DNA of 64,000 bases, from contig NC_044978.1 in NCBI RefSeq assembly GCF_008728515.1, forward strand, positions 150,600,441 through 150,664,440. Direction: 5' to 3'. The first letter of the stretch is position 1, and each line of letters begins with the position of its first letter. Of this stretch, positions 35,836 to 48,052 are shown one piece after another. A model generated the notes under the pieces. The model saw only the letters and a list, made by a program, of their open reading frames with translations. It was not told the DNA's origin and searched no databases. The stretch comes from Papio anubis. Its lineage: Eukaryota > Chordata > Mammalia > Primates > Cercopithecidae. Made by a program: the position numbers and the translations under genes.

Positions 35836-38394
35836 ACTTCCAATCTGTATGACTCCCAAGGATATTGTTGACTAATCCTAGGGGAACTCAGCATCAGAAC
35901 AGATAACCAATTCTGGTCTTAATTCTTGAACTAATAATATGAGTTCTGGGAACAAATTTCTTATCTTCTCTGAATTGTAATTTTCTTTTATAAAATGAAA
36001 ATATTGAAAGTGATCCCAGTTGATTGTTGGAAATTAATTGAGAGTGTACATATGCCATGAACTATAAAATTGTTACTGTTTATTTTTTCCTGTTTCTAGT
36101 GGAATTTCAGGACACAAATAGTTCCTATAGTTTAAAAATCTTGAAAGCTCTAGAGTGGAATAAGGGTTGCTTCTGAATTTTTATGCATCTTCCCTGACTT
36201 ATGGAAGAATATGCAATGTGTTTTCCAAAAGCTGAGCCAGAATATTAGTGTAGTAAATGGAGAATATAGGAAGAGGTAAGATAGGATTATATTTCTCCAA
36301 TGCAAAACTCTGTCCACTTTCTTAGAAAGAGTAATTCATTTATGAGGTTTGGATTTTCTTCTTAGGTATAACATGCCGACATTAAGTTCAAATGAAGGTT
36401 AAAATACTTTTTTATAATAAAACATATCTTCTCCATTTGTCATAAAGTAAAACTAGTAAAGTTTTATAAAGAATTGATATTTTCCAACTTCATGATACGT
36501 AGGAAAATGTATGCACCTAAATTTGAGCCATTTTAAGAGGTAAAAGAACCAAGTATGTACTTATGTCCTTTCCACTTAAAGAAAAATAAGTAACGGTATT
36601 TGAAATTCCTCCTTCTCTTTCTTCTCCATTGTATGAGGAATTATGTGTATTCTGTACATCTTTGACAATAAAAACAAACTAATCATCTAACAAACCTAGA
36701 GAAGATTGAAGATTGAGAGACTATCAGAATTTCCATTGTCAAAGAGGAGAGAATTTAGAGCAGAATATACTAATATTTGTAGAGAAGAAGTAAAGGGAGA
36801 AAGAGAGTTAAGAGGCTATCAGAATTCTACTGGATTTTGATAAGAGATTTTAAAGGATTTCTAGAAGGGGGAAGATACACATATTGAGGATATATAAGCA
36901 TTTGTGGCTTGCATATGAAGGTAGTGCTATGATGATAGAAAGTAAAAGAGGTGGTAGAGGTGGAGATTGCAAATGGTGTGCACATGTGATACCTTAGAGA
37001 GAACTGGCTTAGAGGTCCATGATTTGGGGTCTGATTTGATGAGGGGAAAAGGGCACATGCTCTTTCTTCTGTCTTAAATACCCTCGCTATTCAACCCTTT
37101 CTCCCTCTTTGCCTTTCTTTTCACTCTTTTATGTATTTCCCAATCTTCAGATCTATATTTAGTCATCACTTTCTCAGCTCAGCCTTACCAGGTGCCATGG
37201 TCTTAAATGTTGTCACAAAATCCCATTAATTGCCTCTTCCAGACTAGCTATTATCCTTATTATCTTATTAAAATATATCTCTCTCGCTAGACTGTGAGCT
37301 ACCTGAGAACAGGAACTGTTTTTATTTTGCTCAATGCATTACACAGTACTCGTCGTATACAGTGTATAGTCAATAAAAATGCATTCAAGAAATTAATGAT
37401 AAGAAATTTTCAAAGACATCTTGGTGTCTTTGGTAAGATATGGGTGTCATTTGCTAGGACAGAGCAGGAAAAGACCAGGAGGTGAGAGAAAGACTAAGTT
37501 CACTTTTTCTCGTGACGAGTTTGAGACGCCTATGGCCCATGCAAGTGGCAATGTGGAGAGTCAGTTCTCAGGTGTTGTGGAGGGTGTGTTTTAAATGCCA
37601 AAATAGATACTGTATGAAATCTTCAGTTTGAGCAGAATCTAGGAAAAGAAAGACTAAAAAAGAGTGAGCAGAGAGAAAGGTAGGAGGAAAGTTAGAAAAG
37701 AACATTTTCACAGAGGCAAAGCTGACAAGAGGGCAGAAAAATTAACTGACATTCCCTCACTCATAAATGGAGTTGAAGCTTAGGCTGTTTAGATGTTGCA
37801 GCTTCTTAACATCCTGTCTGTACTTAGCAGTAGAGCAATGTTAATGCTTAACCAGAGTTTCCAACTCATGAAGAAATTACTTCTCCTACTTTTATTCATC
37901 TTTATGTGAATCTGCACCCTATAATTTTGCCAGATATGAAATAGCCAGAGACCTGAGTGAGCAATCATTTAAATGTACATCTGAACCAAATGAAAACCTA
38001 AGAAATCAGAGTATAAAATATTACCTTGGAATGTTTTTGCATGTATTAGCCGAAGAAATGGTTTCAGGCTAATTTGGATAACTTACTAGTGCAATGCAAT
38101 GCAATTTGTTAGGTTGAAAGCCAGAGATTTTTTTTTTTTTTTTTTTTTTTAATCAGAAACCTATAAATGACTAAGTAATGATTTAGGCAATATATTTGTT
38201 AAATTGATGCAGCTAAACTTTTTGTTTTATGTTTGGTAATGTCTTGAATTATACTTAACTGTCTCTTTAAACTAACTAGAAATATTCCTCTGTTATTGTC
38301 CAAGCAAAATTTAATTCCTTATACAGCATTTTAAATGTTAATCAAAGACAAAGCCAGCACTTGCCAAGAGGGGCTATGCTTATGAAACTAACAT
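35836..38394. other. Non-coding DNA with T23 run
   Basis: A T23 homopolymer lies at 38128-38150. The segment near 37500-37560 ('gagtttgagacgcctatggc') resembles a short part of the ancient repeat at 32636-34060. Nothing else recognised. Confidence 0.4.
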
Positions 38395-38560
38395 TTACAC
38401 TGCACTTTTCATTTGAAAAACCATTTAGGAACACAAATTAATCTTTACAACACTGCTGAGAAGTAGTTAATGACAGGAAGGATGATCATTACTCCCATAT
38501 TACAGATGAGTAAAACTACACTGTAAGTTTAGCGACCAAATTAAAGTTATTACTCATGTG
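38395..38560 (+). mobile_element. MIR-like fragment
   Basis: The order 'actgcacttttcatttgaaa', 'aatctttacaacactgctga' and 'cccatattacagatgagtaa' fits the MIR core. The left and right ends are diverged. Confidence 0.55.
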
Positions 38561-40551
38561 GCAAATCATTTATGACTATCCCCATCTGATATTTCATGCT
38601 TCAAGTTCTTTTAATGCATAATCATCTCTTGGATGAATAACTGTATTGCTCCCAGGTCTTTAAGGGAAAAAAATACTGAAGTAATACGACAAGGCGTATG
38701 GAGTTTGGTCAGCACATGATGGAATATCATTACCCTCTACTGCATACACAGTGAGAGAGAAAACTTACACATCACTGACATACTTCATCACTTCCCATAC
38801 AGACATCATATTCAATTAAGTAGAGAGCTCTCTGTCAACAAACTTGACATGCTCACCTAGGGAATGTCACAACCTTCCCCAAAATCAATATTCAAGTTAT
38901 GATGGACTGACAGCTTCACAGATGAGTGAGTGTCCCTTGATTTTTAGCTATTTTTGCTGCAGAACAGAGGAAAGTGCTCAAGGCATGAACAAACAAATTT
39001 AATTAAGCTTAGGGGATATGGTTGAGTAATGTAAATCCAGAGCAAACGAAGTCATGGAGCATTAAAGAACAGCTTAATGAAATTCTGATCAACAAGAAAA
39101 AAATGAAGAGCTGCTTCATCTGATTCAATAAAGTTGGTTCTTAGTGATTTAGGAAAGCAAATGTTCACTTGTAAGTGGTTACTTTTGAGAAGTAATTTCC
39201 TAGACTCTTTAGACTGATGCATATCTTGAGAATTTCTATAGTTTCTAATATATTTGAAAAAGTGCTGCTGGTAATTTTTTTTCTTTCTTCTCTGATCTAT
39301 AAAATGATTTATAACAGGCTCCAGAAATGGAAAAGAAAAACATTTTAAAGTTTAGTGGGAAAGCAGGAAGACTAGGGTTATCAGAAAACACAAGTTGCCC
39401 AGCTTTAGAAGTTTTGACACATGTCATTCTCTGGGATAACTTTTCTTTTGTGAGGAAAGTATTTCTTCTGATGGAATTCGGTTCATCTAACGCATCTCTT
39501 TTCTGATCCATTCTTCTGTTCTCTGACCACTCCTTTTAGACTCTCATCTTCCTGGGGCTGTCACATTAGCCACTTATTTGTGTTAAGACATTCACAAACT
39601 ACATTGAATGGCAAAGATTAAAGCATCCATGAACTAATTTAAATTACAAATGGTAGCATTAATTTAAAACTTAGTTCAAGTTGACCCATGAGTCAGGTGG
39701 AAAGCCCTCCTGAACAGGGAGTGTGGCAAGGAAGTTTGACTGGGAGAGAAAAAAGAGTGGGAAAGTGTGTTCTAACATGTCAGGTCCACAGGATGCTGGT
39801 GTTTTCTGTTCAGAAATTACAGCTTCTCTAATTTTAAATTACAAAGCTGGCTTTACTCTGTGGAAAACAATAAAGGTGAGATAGAGAGATAGAGAATGAA
39901 GAGAGACAGAAATGTAGATATCAATTTATCCAAAGGAATAAAGATCTATCCATAAGAAAATATGTAAATAATAAACAAGGTTATGTTAACATTCAACTGT
40001 GAGAATAGACTTTTCCCTTTTTGGATTACTTCACTGCTTAGAAGAAAAATGTATAGAATAGATATTTAACTTTAAGATTATCATATGCACCGGAAAAATA
40101 AAGTTAGAAATCTAGAAAAACTCAGATGTCCAGTTATTTCCATTTTTCTAATATAATTCCAAGTCAGGAAGTTGAAAAAAAGTAAAAAAAGAAGGTAGTG
40201 GCTCATGTAAATGTCACAAAGTTTGATGCTTAATGACATACATGCATCTGCAAATGCTTTTTTGAAATTTAGGTTTGGTTAAAATTTTCCAATGCAGTAT
40301 CAATTAGATATAGAAAATTAGAAGGAAAATGCATAATAGGGATTCTGATTTTGGAGTCATTTTTCTAAGTTATCAGAAGTTTAAATCCTTCCTCCTTCTA
40401 TTTTTCTATTATTCCAACTATTCTTTCTTTTATTTCTTCATTGATTCAATAAACATTTTGTGTATGTAACATATCAGATGCGGAGCTGGGCACTAAAGTC
40501 ATACTCATTCAATTATACAAAGGTAGGACAGTTTAATAGGTCAATTTCTAT
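38561..40551. other. AT-rich non-coding DNA, possible L2-like piece at 40440-40550
   Basis: The wording 'tgattcaataaacattttgt' and 'cggagctgggcactaaagtc' suggests an L2 3' end. The rest shows nothing I recognise; the antisense frame at 39245-39511 has no known domain. Confidence 0.4.
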
Positions 40552-40585
40552 AAAAATAGGTTAGAAAAAAGTCTAACCTATTTTT
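40552..40585. repeat. Small hairpin, perfect 14-bp arms
   Basis: Arms at 40552-40565 and 40572-40585 are perfect reverse complements (AAAAATAGGTTAGA) around a 6-nt purine loop. The right arm ends in five T, so it looks like a short stem with a T run, but there is no transcript context. It could be chance in AT-rich DNA. Confidence 0.85.
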
Positions 40586-40604
40586 GTATTTTGTCTTTTC
40601 ATTT

Positions 40605-40720
40605 ATTACTTTCTTTACCACCTTGGACAGGTTATTCAATATTTTCGATGCTTAGTTATTTTTCTACAAAATGAGGAAATAATAGACCTGGTCAGCACCT
40701 AGCATACAACAGACATGTGG
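40605..40720 (-). mobile_element. MIR fragment, antisense
   Basis: Plus-strand wording 'cttggacaggttattcaata', 'tctacaaaatgaggaaataa' and 'cagcacctagcatacaacag' is the MIR consensus reversed. Confidence 0.6.
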
Positions 40721-41954
40721 CACAGATTAATGTCATTTAGTTTTAAAGCACACATTTCAGTGATTCTGAAGATGTACCTATTTAAACTCCCCAAAAGGTT
40801 TACATACCTAAATTTTATAATTTTTATCTATCCTCAGTTTAGTTCTGTGCCCTTTCCTCCTTATAAGGGGTTTCAAGTGTATGGCACTTGGAAGATAAGT
40901 AGAGAGTTGGAGAAGAATTCATGTTTCTGGGGGTTTGGAGGTATGGGCAATGCAACTTGTCTCCACTGGGTGATGAATTCATTGTATATATTCCTTAAGT
41001 TCTCTATTTTCTACTGTCTTTGGAAAGAACCTCTGCACTTGGAATTCTAGTTTTTGTGCAAGTGCTAGCTGTTTGTCCCAGTTTGTATCTTTTTCTTTTT
41101 GCTTGAAAAGAAAATAGTGACAAACATACCAGGTTCCACCATAATAATATTGATTTGGATTCTTTATGATATATATTGTTGCTTCCAGAATCATTATATT
41201 CACCCACTAATTCCCAGAAGCAAACTCTCCTTCCTTTTTAGAAACATATCAAGCTATCCACAATGTCACCCAGAGCTGTAATTGTAATTATGGGTAAAAA
41301 ATTCATGGCTTCAAACCAGTTAGATACATTTGAAGATAAACACAAACACAAACGTGGCACAGTATTAGTGCAATGCCCTGTCTCCTGAGTGCTGCCAAAC
41401 ATCTGTGTTGGAAAGAAAGAAGCAAACACACAACCAGGACATGCTTTCTTCATCTCTGCACGTGTGTTCTGAGATGACACACCAGGGTGTATGCAAACAA
41501 ATAATGAGAGAATGTTCTGATCAGCCCAACTCATTACCCAAATCTCATGTGGATTCTTGTTGGCAGTTTTGTTGTCGACTTGTGCATCACTAGCTCTGCG
41601 GTCCTAAACAGAAAGCAAACTCAAATCAGTGTTAAATGTAATAATATTAGTTGATTTATAGGTATTTGAATGAAACGTTGCAGACAGTTTAGCTACTATT
41701 ACCTGAAATAATAAAAGATCGACATCAATTTCATTTATAACAGAGCTCATTTCTTTATTCTAGTTGTGTGGCATGGTGTCTCTGAATATCTTCCCCGTGA
41801 GTGATGTTTTCTATAACACAAATTTGTATTGCACGAAGCTTTGCACTTGGGTTTGCCACAGATATTTGTGTGCTGATGGGGAGAATAAGTCTATTCATCA
41901 AGGCATATTCCTGCAACTGGGGTGAATCAGTTTGAGCCTATGCCCTTCATCTTC
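40721..41954. other. Non-coding DNA, nothing recognised
   Basis: A 111-residue frame at 40715-41050 and antisense frames at 40979-41534 overlap each other and show no domain or family similarity. They are treated as chance. No splice-site-bounded exon could be argued. Confidence 0.4.
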
Positions 41955-42450
41955 ATTGTCGAGTAAAGTAAGCATTTATTAATTCATATTTATTATGTAC
42001 CGAATACTGGGATAAAATAAGGAGCAAAACTGAAAAAAAAAAAAAAAAAAAGAAGAAGATTACTGCCTGATGCAGCTGAGGATCTTGTGGGAAAGAAAAC
42101 TTTAATTATATAATCAAAAACTACAACTTAGAGTTAGTGCTAATAAACCAGAGGTATGAAGTTCTAGTTAGCTAAGCAGAAAGGAGAAAGAATAATTAAG
42201 GTGGAGGAATCAGCCCTTGTAAAAGTCCTCTGATAAAGGGACTGAAGGAGGACAGCATAACTGTGGTTGGGAGACTGAAGCAGGAACATAACTCAAAATT
42301 AGGCTAATGAAATAGGAACCAAATTGTGTATGACATTTTGCTGTGAGACAAATAGGTAACCATGAAGGATACATTAGTCTGGCAGCCGGGTGTAAACAGC
42401 AACATTGATTAGAAGGAGTGAAGTGTGGATGAAGGTGAACAGTGTGTATT
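41955..42450 (+). mobile_element. Ancient interspersed repeat (L2-like opening), with A19 run
   Basis: It opens 'aagcatttattaattcatat' and 'ttattatgtaccgaatactg', then an A19 run at 42033-42051. It continues with 'actgcctgatgcagctgagg' and 'tgtgagacaaataggtaacc'. The layout resembles the start of the repeat at 32636. The family is uncertain. Confidence 0.4.
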
Positions 42451-42464
42451 AAGGAAATTGGCTT

Positions 42465-42960
42465 CATCCCAAAAGTGGTCTGGCCTTTGTCCTAGACTCC
42501 TCTCAGTTGATCTCTAAATCCTTGGAATTTCCTGAGTAACAGGATTGTCTTTGCTATTTACATTGGGTCCTTGTGGACCATATCTGATGGTTTTATGATA
42601 TGATAGGACCTATAGTGGTATCCTTTGGCCATGTGGTATCAGCCTGACCTTCAGGGAGACTGACTTTAACAACATGGGCAGTTAATCAATAAGTCATGCC
42701 TATATAATGAAGCCCTAATTATAACTGGATTTCAAAGCTCATGTGAGCATCCTGGGTTGTCAATACATCATGCATATTATCACCCATTAATACTGAGAGG
42801 GTAACACGTTCTAAGGAGACTCTGAGAAGACTCTGTTTTATTCAACTCTTCATTTGGCTGATTTTCTACATCTTTTGCCTACAATAAATGTAGCTGTGAG
42901 TATAATAGGTTTATGTGAGTTCTATGCACCTTTTTAGTAAATTATTGAATGTGAGGATGG
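42465..42960 (+). mobile_element. Old ERVL-class-like solo LTR
   Basis: It includes 'cagcctgaccttcagggaga', 'ataagtcatgcctatataat', 'gaagccctaattataactgg', 'gggtaacacgttctaaggag' and an 'acaataaatgtagctgtgag' polyadenylation-like segment. This wording belongs to the same broad LTR group as the split LTR at 15550-21725, but on the plus strand. It abuts the next repeat. Confidence 0.6.
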
Positions 42961-42977
42961 TTTTGTGTGAAGCCCTT

Positions 42978-43451
42978 TGATGATTAATTTTGTGTGTCAG
43001 TTTGGCTGTGTCATCATGCCCAAATATTTGGTCAAACATTATTCTGGATACTTCAGTGAAGGTGGTTTTTGAATGAGATAAAGATTTAAATTGGTGAATT
43101 TTGAGTAAGGTAGATTATCTTCCATAATGTGAATGGGCCTCATCCTATCAGTTGAAGGTCCTAATAACACAAACACTGACATCCTTTGAGCAAAAATAAA
43201 TTCTGCTAGCAGACTTCCTTTGGATTTAAATTGCAAACCATGGCTCTTCAGCCTTCTGGCCTGCCTTTCAGAGTTTGGACTTACCAAGCCTCCATAACTG
43301 TGTGAGCTAGTTTCTTAAAATCTCCTTCTTGCTTTCTCTCTTTGTCTCTCCTTCTCACTCTTTTTCTTGTGTGTGTTTGTGTGTTTGTGTGTGTGTGTGT
43401 GTGTACAAACTCTCTATTGGTTCTGCCTCTCTGGGAAACGTCGGCTAATAT
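42978..43451 (+). mobile_element. Old LTR-like repeat ('tgattaattttgtgtgtcag' type), copy 2
   Basis: It starts 'tgatgattaattttgtgtgt' and contains 'atatttggtcaaacattatt', 'gaatgggcctcatcctatca' and 'ccaagcctccataactgtgt'. After a GT-rich tract it ends with 'ctattggttctgcctctctg' and 'gctaatata'. It is homologous to 13892-14263 and more complete. The TG start and TAATATA end suggest an LTR. A minus-strand 188-residue frame (43281-43847) across its end is chance, rich in low-complexity codons. Confidence 0.7.
43366..43404. repeat. GT-rich microsatellite
   Basis: GT units interrupted by TTT occur at the same relative place as the CA array of the homologous repeat at 13892-14263. Confidence 0.95.
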
Positions 43452-45002
43452 ACCTACCAAACTTGCAGTTGGTGTCAGAAGTGAGAGTGATCTTGCGTGG
43501 ACATTTTCCCAAATTTTGTAGGTGGACACTAACTTCTTGCTGTAGAGGTCAAAAATCCTGAGTAGACTTGTCATTCTGGAGGATTGTTTCCTTGACTTCA
43601 CAGTTGTAGCGTAACATGGTAAGAGGAAACTGGATAACAAATTAAGAGGAACTCCCATAGTTGTGGAGAAGATAAAGGGCAAATGGAGATAAATAGATGG
43701 ATTTGAGAAGTATTTGTTAGAAAAAATCAACAGGAATTGGTGAGGACAGTGAAGGAGGAAAAGATGTAATATTGACCAAGTCAAGAAGTGTATACATATT
43801 CTTATAGGCTCATTAGAAGAGTACACTAGTTTGCAAGGAATAGTCAATGTGGATAATTAGTATATTAATGTGATTTACATTGGCCACATAAGGTTCTCTG
43901 GAAGAAACCAACCTTTTTGGTGGAGAGATGACTTTAATATCAAGAATTTATAGGAAGAACAAACATAGCCAAGCGTCAGACCCTTTGTCACTCTGCCATT
44001 GTTTTCTCCCTCCCATGCTTCTTAGCAAGCTGGAGAACATGCTCACTTCAGCTTATTCAGAATGACCAAGTAGTCATAAGAACAGATGTCACATTTTTAG
44101 GCAATTATGAAAGGTGCCGGCTAGAGGAAAACCAACAAAGACAAAAACCAAGTATATGAAATTAGTAAAACATTTGAAAGAAAAAAAACACTGATATTTG
44201 CAATTTATTGAAGGACACCAAAAACAGAGATTTTTTTTAAAGGAATTTGGAAAGTGAGGAGAGAAAGGAAAGAGACAAAGAGCTAGGGAGGTGCATGTGA
44301 AACACACTCAGAGGGGTAGGGGACATCCCATACCCTTCTCCCCTATTCCAAATGCACAAGTGAGGAGGGTTTTGTGGCATGTGCTTGGTGGGCCAGGGAC
44401 ACATAATCTGATTCTCCCTCTGCACTAGGCTCTGGGCCTCTCACTACAATTTTCAGGGCCCACATTTTCTTAGTGTATGAGTCATCTCTATTCTTGAGTA
44501 AAGAACTGATTCAGAGTACCTCCTTAAGGCGCTCAGAACACTTTCTGGCAGTATATGAATGAATGAGACAATAACTGGGATAAGTGAAGAAGCAACAGTT
44601 CCATTTTCCTTGGGCAGAGGCAAACTCTGGTAGCATCGTTTTGTGGGTTGTGTGTCAGATGACATTTTCCTTTGTAGAACGTTCTCATTGGAAATATAAC
44701 ATAGTAGGTTATTCAAATTCTGCTCTCTCATAAATTCTGAATGTCTAGTGATACACTCAGGAAAACAATGGGTCTTCCACATTTGTTACAATTGCTTTCA
44801 CCATGTTTCAATTTAGATTTACCTTTGGCATATCAAGTCTTTGATGATAAAACACAATAAGAGGGTTCTAATTCTATTACAGTCAGACAAGATACTATTG
44901 CCCTCCTGAGCTGAAATACTAACTCATTTTGAAGTCAAAGAAGGAAGGGACATCAAGACAAGCATAATTTCAGATGGGAGACAGAAGAACTCTATTAGTA
45001 AT
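43452..45002. other. Non-coding DNA, nothing recognised
   Basis: Only chance open frames (for example 44453-44782 antisense). No repeat or RNA gene recognised. Confidence 0.4.
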
Positions 45003-45171
45003 TGTGTTAGTCCATTTTCACACTGCTATAAAGAACGACCCGAGACTGGGCAATTTATAAAGGAAAGAGGTTTAATTGACTCACAGCTCCACCTGGGTAG
45101 GGAGGCCTCAGAAAACTTACAATCATGGCTGGAGGTGAAGGGGAAGCAAGGCACATCTTACATAGTGGCAG

Positions 45172-45202
<31 letters not shown>

Positions 45203-45392
45203 TGTGTGTGTAAGAGAGCAAAGGGGAACTGCCACTTTTAAAACCATAAGATCTTCACTCACTATCATGCGAATAGCATGGGGGAAACCGCCCCCCATGA
45301 TCCAACCACCTCCTTCCAGGTCCCTCCCTTGACATGTGGGGATTACAATTGAAGATGAGATTTGGGTGGGGACTCAGAGCCAAACCATATGA
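45003..45392 (-). mobile_element. Solo MST-type MaLR LTR, antisense
   Basis: It starts 'tgtgttagtccattttcaca' and ends 'cagagccaaaccatatga', 390 bp, flanked by the 5-bp duplication GTAAT at 44998-45002 and 45393-45397. An (AG)n run at about 45176-45204 followed by GTGTGT has expanded inside it. Subgroup MSTA/MSTB likely. Confidence 0.92.
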
Positions 45393-46929
45393 GTAATAAT
45401 GTGAAAAGCGTTTTGAAAGGAAAATCAAAAAACTAAGTTCTAATCTTATTTGTTTACCCCTCCCAACATCAGGACTAGTGACCAGTGACCTGATCCAACT
45501 ACAGAAAATTTCATAGCTTGACCTCCAGCCTCAGTCCGTGATGCATAAAACAGGCACATCTGTCCCTCTCGTCAAAGGATTCAGAATATTTCTGACATAA
45601 TAGGCTCACCCTATTTCCTAAAGGAAAAGTGGTTGAAAGGAAAGATTCTAGTGAACAAATTAAGTCCAAATCATAGTAGATGTAGATGTATATTCTTTGC
45701 TCTAAATCGCCCTAATGGTGGTATTAGGTTTTTTAAAATAAAGGTTAAGTTTGAGAAATATCTCCAAAGGAAAAATTCTAATCATGTATGTAATAAGTGA
45801 ATTTATTGAAGGCAAAGGTTGAATACATAGAGGCTTTTAAATGTGTCTAAATTCAGTGATAAAATAGTGCACATGCTTTAGTATTTTAAAATTGTTTATC
45901 ATTTGAAGATTACATAGGCTGTATTCTCACAAGCACATGTAATAAATAGATTCCCTCACCTTGTAAAACTCTATTTATCTAATATTCCACTAATGTAGAA
46001 TACATACGTCTAGGCTTATTGTGAAGAATGATGGCGCCTCAGCTGTCTACTGTAAATACCAAATGATGTTTAAAGTTATCCTCATACTTATTTTTAATGT
46101 AGATTTCTGATGAGAAAATATTAAAATGACTTACCCACTTGTTTAAAGTTAGTAGGTTTCATGTGAAAATAAAGGATCAATTGTCATTTCCTCAGGGAGA
46201 CTAAGTATTGTTTGATCTTCTTAAGGACAAATCTAAGAAGGAAATATTTCTCTTGAATAATTTGGGGAATCTGATAACTTAATAGCTTAAAAAGTATTAG
46301 AAACTCTGCAGAAATGGCGGTATATTTACTCAGAGAACCTTAAGAACATGTAATTGAGAACATTTTGAACTTTCTTATGCTTTTAAAACACAAAATGCAC
46401 CTCTATAAGTCAATTATTTAAACTGTTCTAAGGTTAGCTTTTTCTCCAAAATGAAAATGTGAAGATGACATTTTCAAGACACTAAAGACTTAAATTTGAC
46501 TGCTGTGGATCTGTCAGATTTGAGGAGCATGTGTGGAAATAATAGCTGTGACTCTATGACTTTAAGTTTTCTAAAGACAGGACTCTCTCTTGCTGTTCAG
46601 TGGGTATTGTGATCACCTGCAGAAGTGTGCAACCAACTGGTGTCAGGAGATTGGCTCATTATGTGAAAATGAACCTAAACCACCTAGGCTAGCTGTGCTT
46701 TATGAAACTGGAGCATGTGTCATATTTCTAGTTAGTATATTAGCATATTAATATTCACCAAGAAGAATAGAGAAAAATCTCAAAGGAGGTATAAGTTCAT
46801 ACTTTAAGGGAATTAGCAAAGACAATTAATAATTCTGCCTCACCTCCACCCCAGAAGCATTTAATATGTTGACACTAAACAAATATTAGTTACCATTACA
46901 TATTGATCTTAAATTTCAGAGTGTAATCA
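45393..46929. other. AT-rich non-coding DNA, nothing recognised
   Basis: No gene-like frame, RNA gene or assignable repeat. Confidence 0.4.
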
Positions 46930-47107
46930 ACATCATAAACCGCTCATAGATATTCTGTGAGGTAGTTGTAAGGTTAAAACTCTAAATTAACCTCTTCATC
47001 TAAATGGTGAAGAAATAAGCCCAGAGAGTTTACGAGACTTTTTTTCCTGAATAAAGGTCACACTGCAAGTAAGTAGGAAATGAGGTTAAAGTCAGGCTTT
47101 CTGACAC
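46930..47107 (+). mobile_element. MIR fragment
   Basis: MIR-like order: 'attctgtgaggtagttgtaa', 'aaataagcccagagagttta', 'aaggtcacactgcaagtaag' and 'gtcaggctttctgaca'. A second MIR-like piece, 'gagtaaactgaggcagagac' with 'aaggtcactggctgcaaagt', follows at about 47270-47380. Confidence 0.6.
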
Positions 47108-47380
47108 TTATTTTGAAATGATTTTTATATTATCACTAATATTCATTTGTTAAAAAATTAATATTGATATTAATTCTTGAGCTAAATCTCTGGTCTTACT
47201 GCAGAAGCTTACCTCAACTCAATATATTCCCACTTATCTATATATCACTATGATGATGAGGAAAGACTCAATCACATTTTAAAATCATACTGTGTCTCAA
47301 TTCAATGAGTAAACTGAGGCAGAGACAGGCTAAGTGATAGGTAAGGTCACTGGCTGCAAAGTTAGGACTCATGATGAAAG

Positions 47381-47761
47381 TTAAGGTGGAACCTCAGCAG
47401 AATCAGAGCTGTGGAAAGAGAAAGAGGAGACTTTGAAGGTGCTGTCAGTACTGGGAGGGTGTAGTGGAGTTCGGATCCTTAGGATTTGGAAATACGGGAA
47501 CATGACGATGATCGCCTTTTCATGCAAATCCCTCCTCTGTTGTGCTCAGCTGAGCTGGTTATATGGTCAGCTTCTTCCTAAAGGAAGGAGCCACTTGACC
47601 CAGGAGATGAATAGTTAATTTAAAACAATCATAATGTTTCCATTTCCTTTTGCTAGTGTTAGGATTCCTAGTAGTTTTGTGACCCATATGTGGCCAATAA
47701 GATAAAAGGGGACTGTTCCAGGAAAAATTACCATACTTAGAAAAAGAGAGAAGTAAAATAA
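47381..47761. other. Non-coding DNA, nothing recognised
   Basis: Short frames only (61 residues at 47433-47618), no domain. Confidence 0.4.
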
Positions 47762-48052
47762 AAAGCTGAGGGCTGAAAATGCCTGTAAGCTCAATGCTTT
47801 GGGAGGCCGAGGCAAGTAAATTGCTTTAGGCCAAGAGTTGCAGACCAGCTTGAGCAACATAGCGAGACCCCCGTCTCTACCAAAAATACAAAAAATAGCT
47901 GGTTGTGGTTGCATGCACTTGTAGTCTGAGCTACTCAGGAGGCTGATGCGGAAAGACCTTGAACCCAAGAGTCTGAGGCTCCTGTGAGCTATGATTGTGC
48001 CACTGCACTCCAGCCTGGGCAACAGAGTGAAAGACTATCTCTCAAAAGAAAG
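47762..48052 (+). mobile_element. Old Alu (AluJ-like)
   Basis: Recognisable from 'ctttgggaggccgaggcaag', 'gcgagacccccgtctctacc' and 'cactgcactccagcctgggc'. Its 5' start is badly mutated ('gctgagggctgaaaatgcct') and many CpG sites are lost. This suggests AluJ or another early Alu. Confidence 0.88.

Noticed and set aside
40715..41050. 111-residue plus-strand frame, possible exon
   Set aside because: No recognisable domain, overlaps antisense frames of similar length, and no convincing splice context.
43281..43847. 188-residue minus-strand open frame
   Set aside because: It crosses the end of an old repeat and a GT microsatellite, which gives the His-Thr-rich stretch. No domain or conservation evidence.
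47615..48022. 135-residue minus-strand frame that could look like a small protein
   Set aside because: Most of it is antisense Alu translation, a frequent source of false genes.
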